A stretch of DNA of 23,317 bases from Zygnema cylindricum (Eukaryota; Streptophyta; Zygnematophyceae; Zygnematales; Zygnemataceae). The notes under the pieces were generated by a model, which saw only the letters and a program-made list of their open reading frames with translations, was not told the DNA's origin and searched no databases. Position 1 is the stretch's first letter, and the number at the start of each line of letters is the position of its first letter. This document shows, in pieces, positions 18,741 to 23,317 of this stretch. The stretch covers positions 174,239 to 197,555 of the forward strand of contig JBBHKE010000488.1 of NCBI GenBank assembly GCA_037447655.1. The letters run 5' to 3'. Made by a program: the position numbers and the translations under genes.

Positions 18741-18958
18741 GCTAAAGGCGGCCTACAAAAGGCCTACCAAAAAACGCCTACTTTTGAACTATGAAACAAA
18801 TAGAGTTATTAACGCTATTTGGAAATTTGAGGGTTTTGACAGAAATCATTTACTCTAATTTGTTTTTTAAAGGGTTTTTATTAATTTTATTTGAGAATTT
18901 GGGTAAAAAAACAGGGTACCGCAATTAGAGTCATTGACGCTAATAGCGATTCACGGTG

Positions 18959-19390
18959 TACACCTTGAATCGTTATTAGCGACAAAAAATTGTTTATGTT
19001 AAAAATTAATTAGCGTTATCGACGCTAATTTGGATTTTTCAAGAATTCGGAAAAAAAAATCTAATTGATCCATAACGCTGATTTGGGTACAACGGATCTG
19101 CCATAAGGATCTTCACGGTAAAATAGGTAGAAGTACAAAATCTGACAAAACATACCCCATCGCGTCTTTTTACTCTAATTTATTCATATCTCTAATTTGG
19201 GTTGTCTCCCATACAACTAATACGCGATCAATACCTTTACACTAAAATAGGTACGTTCTCATTCTGCAATTAATTCTGAGCTCAGTTTTACGTGCGATTG
19301 CGATTATTTTAATTCACATTTCGTACATTTCTACTTAACAAAGTACCATTTTGTACGGACTGACACGTTTGTACACCACACTATTCCATA
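18959..19390. mobile_element. Partial third member of the TIR family, abutting the second
   Basis: TACACCTTGAATCGTTATTAGCG begins at 18959, sharing the TA that ends the previous element. It differs from the perfect TIR at two places. Further in, reverse-complement matches to the interior of the 771-1324 element appear (acaacccaaatta near 19195, aatggtact near 19347). I could not find the far terminal repeat, so the right end is a guess. Confidence 0.5.
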
Positions 19391-20167
19391 AAATCATCAC
19401 TATCCAAAAATATTCGACATTGAAGTAATTAACTCTCGTTAAACAGTTACAATATGAATATAATAGTTTTTTTTAAGTTAGGGTGACATTTCATTAAGGG
19501 AAAAAATGAGGTTGTTTACTGACGGCCGTACAGTTTCATAGAGTGCCGTAAAAAAAAAAATCTCAAAAAAACAAGGTTACTGAATGACCAATTTCATTCT
19601 CGAATTTATGGGCGTAAACCTTGACCGTGAGATGCAGAATCATATACGACATCCGTCAAACCTTTAAGTTTGCAACATGTGACTTGAAGGAGGTCAATTT
19701 TAAAAGCCTGAACGTATGGCATTGCGCCTCGTGGAAAAGTAAAAAAGTCTCCACAACAAACGCGAGATTTGGTGGCTACACGTAGCGTAGGCCATGTGCC
19801 TTCTGCCAGCGTTGATGCAAGGCTAGCGGAAGCAGCCAGAAAGCTTTTGACGAAAGATATAATAAAAAACCTGGTACTCATATACATGAGCCCATACCCT
19901 AAGTTTTAGTAGTACTTTGGATTAAATGTTTTTTATTTCTATTTTATTATGAAGTCAAAGTTGGTCAAAGCATTTAAAAAAAAATGCATTTGTTTTGTCC
20001 TCATGTATCATTATTTTCTCGACATCTCATGCGTGCATTTAAAATGCTTGGTACCTCTATGTTTGTTTTGGGTCGTGCGTCGTTATTATGTTGGCTCTTT
20101 GTTAGTTTGATGTTAATTAGCCGTTGCGTTAATGTTTATATATCTTTGAAATCCATCACGTGTATCG
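19390..20167. other. Intergenic, no recognised gene
   Basis: The stretch is AT-rich, with an open frame on the minus strand (19606-19887, 93 codons) whose product I do not recognise. No repeats or RNA genes are evident. Confidence 0.4.
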
Positions 20168-20246
20168 TTTTGATAAAGCCTTAGTGGATAAGGCTAACGA
20201 CTAGATAGTGAACCACGGACCAAGGTTTAAATCCGGACTTAGGCAA
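20168..20246 (+). repeat. tRNA-like unit, probable SINE head or decayed tRNA gene
   Basis: GCCTTAGTGGATAAGGC at 20178-20194 forms a perfect 4-bp D-stem (GCCT/AGGC) with a box-A-like loop (AGTGG). GGTTTAAATCC at 20224-20234 resembles box B (GGTTCGAATCC) with the central CG lost. Box spacing of about 40 bases is right for an internal RNA polymerase III promoter. The acceptor and T stems pair poorly, so an active tRNA is unlikely. Confidence 0.55.
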
Positions 20247-20251
20247 CAATT

Positions 20252-20701
20252 TGGTAAAATATCCTCTACTTCAAAATCTGCCACTTTCTAAATATGGCGG
20301 CAGCCATGGCGTGCCTTTGATCCTCACTCTCTATCTTTATAGAATAACTAAAATAGAGAAGTGAACTATTAATTTTCAACAACGACTGCCTGTCTCTCTC
20401 TGGACAGCACAGGCAGCCATGGCTCTAGCTCCTGAAAGGATCGATAATAAACTCAAAGCTCACTAACAAACAGTTATAAAACATTGAATCAACATTGAAG
20501 AGACATTCCGGAAAAAATCTCGCATTAATATAAGACTGAAATTACAAATTCTTTTCTATCTCTTCTATTCCTCTATGTAATCCTCCAATGTATTGTTGAT
20601 TGATTTTACACAAGTCCATGGTTTCCCTTAAATGCCACACTAGCCATGGCGACATCGCGGCGGCCAAGAACCTTAGATATTGCCACTCGCAGATATTAAC
20701 A
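20252..20701 (-). repeat. Candidate 3' LTR of the copia element
   Basis: On the minus strand the segment starts TGTTAATATC (ending at 20701) and ends GATATTTTACCA (20252), giving TG..CA ends with a near-inverted terminal match. Its 450 bp is a usual copia LTR length, and it lies just past the RNase H end (about 20974). A weak purine-rich stretch (AGTGAAAATTAAG) sits directly before it. The partner LTR is outside the window, so this is inferred. Confidence 0.5.
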
Positions 20702-20973
20702 CTTAATTTTCACTAAAGATGAAACATTAAAACCAAGCCAAAACGAAAGTACTAGACAAATTCAAAGTATTGTCGACTAAACTAGACGTACGACAATTCT
20801 AGACGGGAACGAGCGATAAATATTTACGAAAGAGTGGGGCTTTATCGACATACGTAAGAGTATTGATGCATCTAAAAATTCGGTTCCGCTTCACAAATCA
20901 AACCGATTCAGCGTCGCGATTCTTCAGTGGTCGTAACATTCTATCTACATTGAAGAAGGTTTCCATCAAACAA

Positions 20974-23317
20974 CTAAATTTGGGTCTTCCTTAAAATTTG
21001 TACATGAGTGGTCGCCTTAGTAAGCATATCGGCAGCATCCTCAAGTGTCGATACATATTGAAATTCCACTTCTTTTGCCGCTACCAAATCTCGTACAAAA
21101 TGCCATTGGATTCGTATATGTTTAGTGCGTTTATGATATACGGGATTTTTCACAAGTGCCATCGAACTCACACTATCCGTAAAAAATTTTAAACATCCAA
21201 TCAAAAATCCAAGTTCACCTAACATATCCCTTATCCATATTGACGCCTTGCTTGCGTGGAACGCCGCTATATACTCGGCCTCTGTTGAACTTAGTGCCAC
21301 GGTTGGTTGGAGACGCAAACTCCACGAGATTGTCGCTCCACCGTACACGAACGCGTATCCAAACGTTGATTTTCCCAAATAAAAATCTCCGCCCCAAACG
21401 GCATCGCAATATCTGACGCACTCCAACGATTTGATTTTAGATTTGAATACAAGACCGATATCGATACTACCCGACAAGTATCAAAATATACGTTTGACGG
21501 CCTCCCAATACGATTTTTTTGGTGCTTGAAAATATTGACTTACAATTGAAACGGACGCCGAAATATCGGGCCGCGTACCAACACTTAGGTACATTAAACT
21601 CCCAATCGCTTCGCGGTACGGTACATCTACCGTCGCTTCTTCCTCAAACTTTCGCAATTGATATTTCGCGTCCATAGGCGTCGAAATTGGTTTTGCGTCA
21701 AGCATTGAAAATCACGCTAATACCTCCTTACAATATTGCGCTTGACTTAACTTTATATCACCATTCTCATGACGAATCACTTCAATTCCCAAAATATATT
21801 TTACTTCGCCAACATCGGTCACTTTAAAATGTTGACGCAAGTACGCTTTCAATTCGCGTATCCGGACAAGACTATCCGACGTCATCAGGAAATCATCGAC
21901 GTACAGAGAAAACATAATTTGATCCATTCCTTGTCCTTTCACGTACACTCCAGATCTGAAATCGTAAGTGTGAAACCAAAGTTCAAAAGAACTTTGTGTA
22001 GGCGTAGATACCATGTGCGAGGTGCCTGCTTCAATTCGTAGAGCGATTTGCGAAAACGCCATACCATGCCTTCCCGTGACGTCACTCCTTCAAGCACCTT
22101 CATATAGACCTCTTCTTCTAAGTCTCCATTTAAGAACGCGGTCTCTACATCCATTTGATGAACGTGTTTCTTCCTTGCAGCGGCAATCGCCATAATCATC
22201 CTTAGAGAGTCGAATTTCACAACGGGAGCATATGTCTCTGTGTAATCTACCCCCTCTCTTTGCTGAAATCCTTTGCATACAAGTCTTGCCTTATATTTTT
22301 TTACTTCACCTGATGCACCAGTTTTAATTTTGAAGACCCATTTCGCGTCAATCGCTTTCTTTCCTTCCGGTAATTTTACTTCCTCAAATGTCCGATTTTC
22401 CACAATTGATTTATACTCCTTCTCCCATGCCGGCTTCCACTTCGTTTCCCAATCACACGAATTTCTCGCCTCCGCGTATGATTGAGGATCGCCGGCCAAA
22501 TTCTCGCACATTAATTGCTATAAAAGGAATTCCGTCTCCTTCGCATCGGAGACGAAATAATGGGAATTGGAATTCTCTCCACCAATTTTGTCATAAGAAA
22601 GCCGATTTGGTTTCTTTCCTCTATTCTCTCGAGAACTCCGTCTAAGAACCAGAACTTGTTCCACATTTTGCTCCTCCTCGTCCACATTTGGTAAACTCGA
22701 TTTTGAGCTTGAAGATTTTGACTTTCCGTCGACATTTTGGAATTTCGGCTTACATTACTCCGAACATCAATGTCAATGTCCAATTTCTCCAAACGTGAAT
22801 CAACATTTGATTTTCCCTTCTTGATGTTGACAATGAACTCCGGCTCCTCATCCAAATCCGAATCCTCAATATCCGGGAAATTGGCACCATCATCTACCTC
22901 ATAAAATCAAGATTCTTCTTCAATTCCGCCGATTCTTCAATAACCGATTTTAAGTCTTCATGAAAAATGACATTTCGGGATTCTTCCACAATGCAACGAA
23001 CTGGATCAAATACGCGGTAAAGATTTCCTTTTGTACCATAGCCCACGAAAATTCCGGGCCAACTCCTCCGCGCAAATTTCCCTTTCCTTTTCACTTGATC
23101 CACATACACCGTAGCGCGACATCCCCAAATTCGAAGATGATGGAGAGTCGGTTTCCGCCCATATAGTAATTTGAATGGTGTTTTGTCACCAAAAACTGAA
23201 GAAAGACTCCGATTACAAATGTAGTTGGCCGTGAGGATGGCATCTCCCCATAATGAGATATTTTGACCGGCCGAATGCACCATCGCCCTCACCATTTCTT
23301 GTAGGGTCCTATTCTTC
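20974..23317 (-). mobile_element. Ty1/copia retrotransposon pol (integrase end, RT, RNase H), broken, cut by the window edge
   Basis: Reading leftwards on the minus strand: the end of the integrase core begins at the edge (KNRTLQEMVRAM, just after where the catalytic Glu would lie), then SLWGDAILTANYICNRS and GIFVGYGTKGN. A spacer follows, then the reverse transcriptase (WVFKIK, LVCKGF, VDYTETYAPVVK, QMDVETAFLNGDL, SLYELKQAPRTWY, and the active-site YVDD near 21900). RNase H follows (QPTVALSSTEAEYIAA, KHIRIQWHFVRD, ADMLTKA). Breaks: a frame change near 22909 in a T run, one near 22511-22560, one near 21955, and in-frame TGA stops at 21712-21714 and 21481-21483. The element is not able to make an intact polyprotein as read. 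The order integrase, RT, RNase H is diagnostic of copia, not gypsy. Confidence 0.93.

Larger units (their letters stand above)
18284..18958. mobile_element. TIR element (MITE-like) with perfect 21-bp ends
   Basis: CACCGTGAATCGCTATTAGCG at 18284-18304 is exactly the reverse complement of 18938-18958. TA flanks both sides (18282-18283 and 18959-18960), as expected for a TA target duplication. An inner inverted pair, CATAGTTCAAAAGTAGG near 18337-18353 and CCTACTTTTGAACTATG near 18776-18793, also matches. There is no transposase frame in 675 bp. The TIR is a relative of that at 771-794. It contains a 94-bp-period direct repeat and several short hairpins. Confidence 0.85.

Noticed and set aside
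20168-20246. A functional tRNA gene
   Set aside because: The D-arm and box B are visible, but acceptor and T stems do not pair well and box B has lost its central CG; kept only as a tRNA-like unit.

Overview
The window is plant nuclear DNA. The evidence is a split gene with GT..AG introns for a glycosyl hydrolase family 9 (GH9) endo-beta-1,4-glucanase with plant-type CBM49-like and extensin-like modules, Ty1/copia retrotransposon remains, small terminal-inverted-repeat elements, and very long GA/CT microsatellites. The species cannot be named from the sequence. Intergenic DNA is AT-rich but does not look CpG-depleted, and the hexamer GTACGG/CCGTAC recurs.

Layout. 1-706: two 299-base arms (1-299 and 408-706) that are exact MIRROR images, reversed but not complemented, around a 108-base spacer. 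I know of no copying process that makes this, so it is either a data artefact or something very strange. 771-1324: a small element with 24-bp terminal inverted repeats and TA target duplications. 1325-7380: about 6 kb of intergenic DNA with no gene I recognise. 7380-8390: a badly decayed copia pol fragment on the + strand. 8390-9700: AT-rich 3' flank of the main gene. 9705-16671 (minus strand): the main gene, eleven exons. Its promoter has a TATA box at 17105-17111 and a CT-rich 5' leader. 17113-18283: intergenic. 18284-18958: a second TIR element with a perfect 21-bp TIR and internal repeats, followed directly by a partial third member. About 20168-20246: a tRNA-like (SINE-like) promoter unit. 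20252-23317 (minus strand): a copia retrotransposon with a candidate 3' LTR, RNase H, reverse transcriptase and part of integrase, running off the right edge.

The main gene encodes, in order, a signal peptide, a GH9 catalytic domain with all its catalytic residues, a short Pro/Ser linker, a CBM49-like domain, a long extensin-like SPPPKK-type segment and a second CBM49-like domain. Known plant class C GH9 enzymes end after one CBM49, so the double-CBM form with an extensin-like spacer is the most interesting biological candidate here. The exons carry at least a dozen one-base frame changes, many in homopolymers, while splice sites and protein motifs are well kept. The locus is therefore either a young pseudogene or a good gene seen through an indel-rich assembly.

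The two copia copies are the same family in opposite orientation. The right-hand one is younger but broken by frameshifts and by stops that look like CGA-to-TGA changes.
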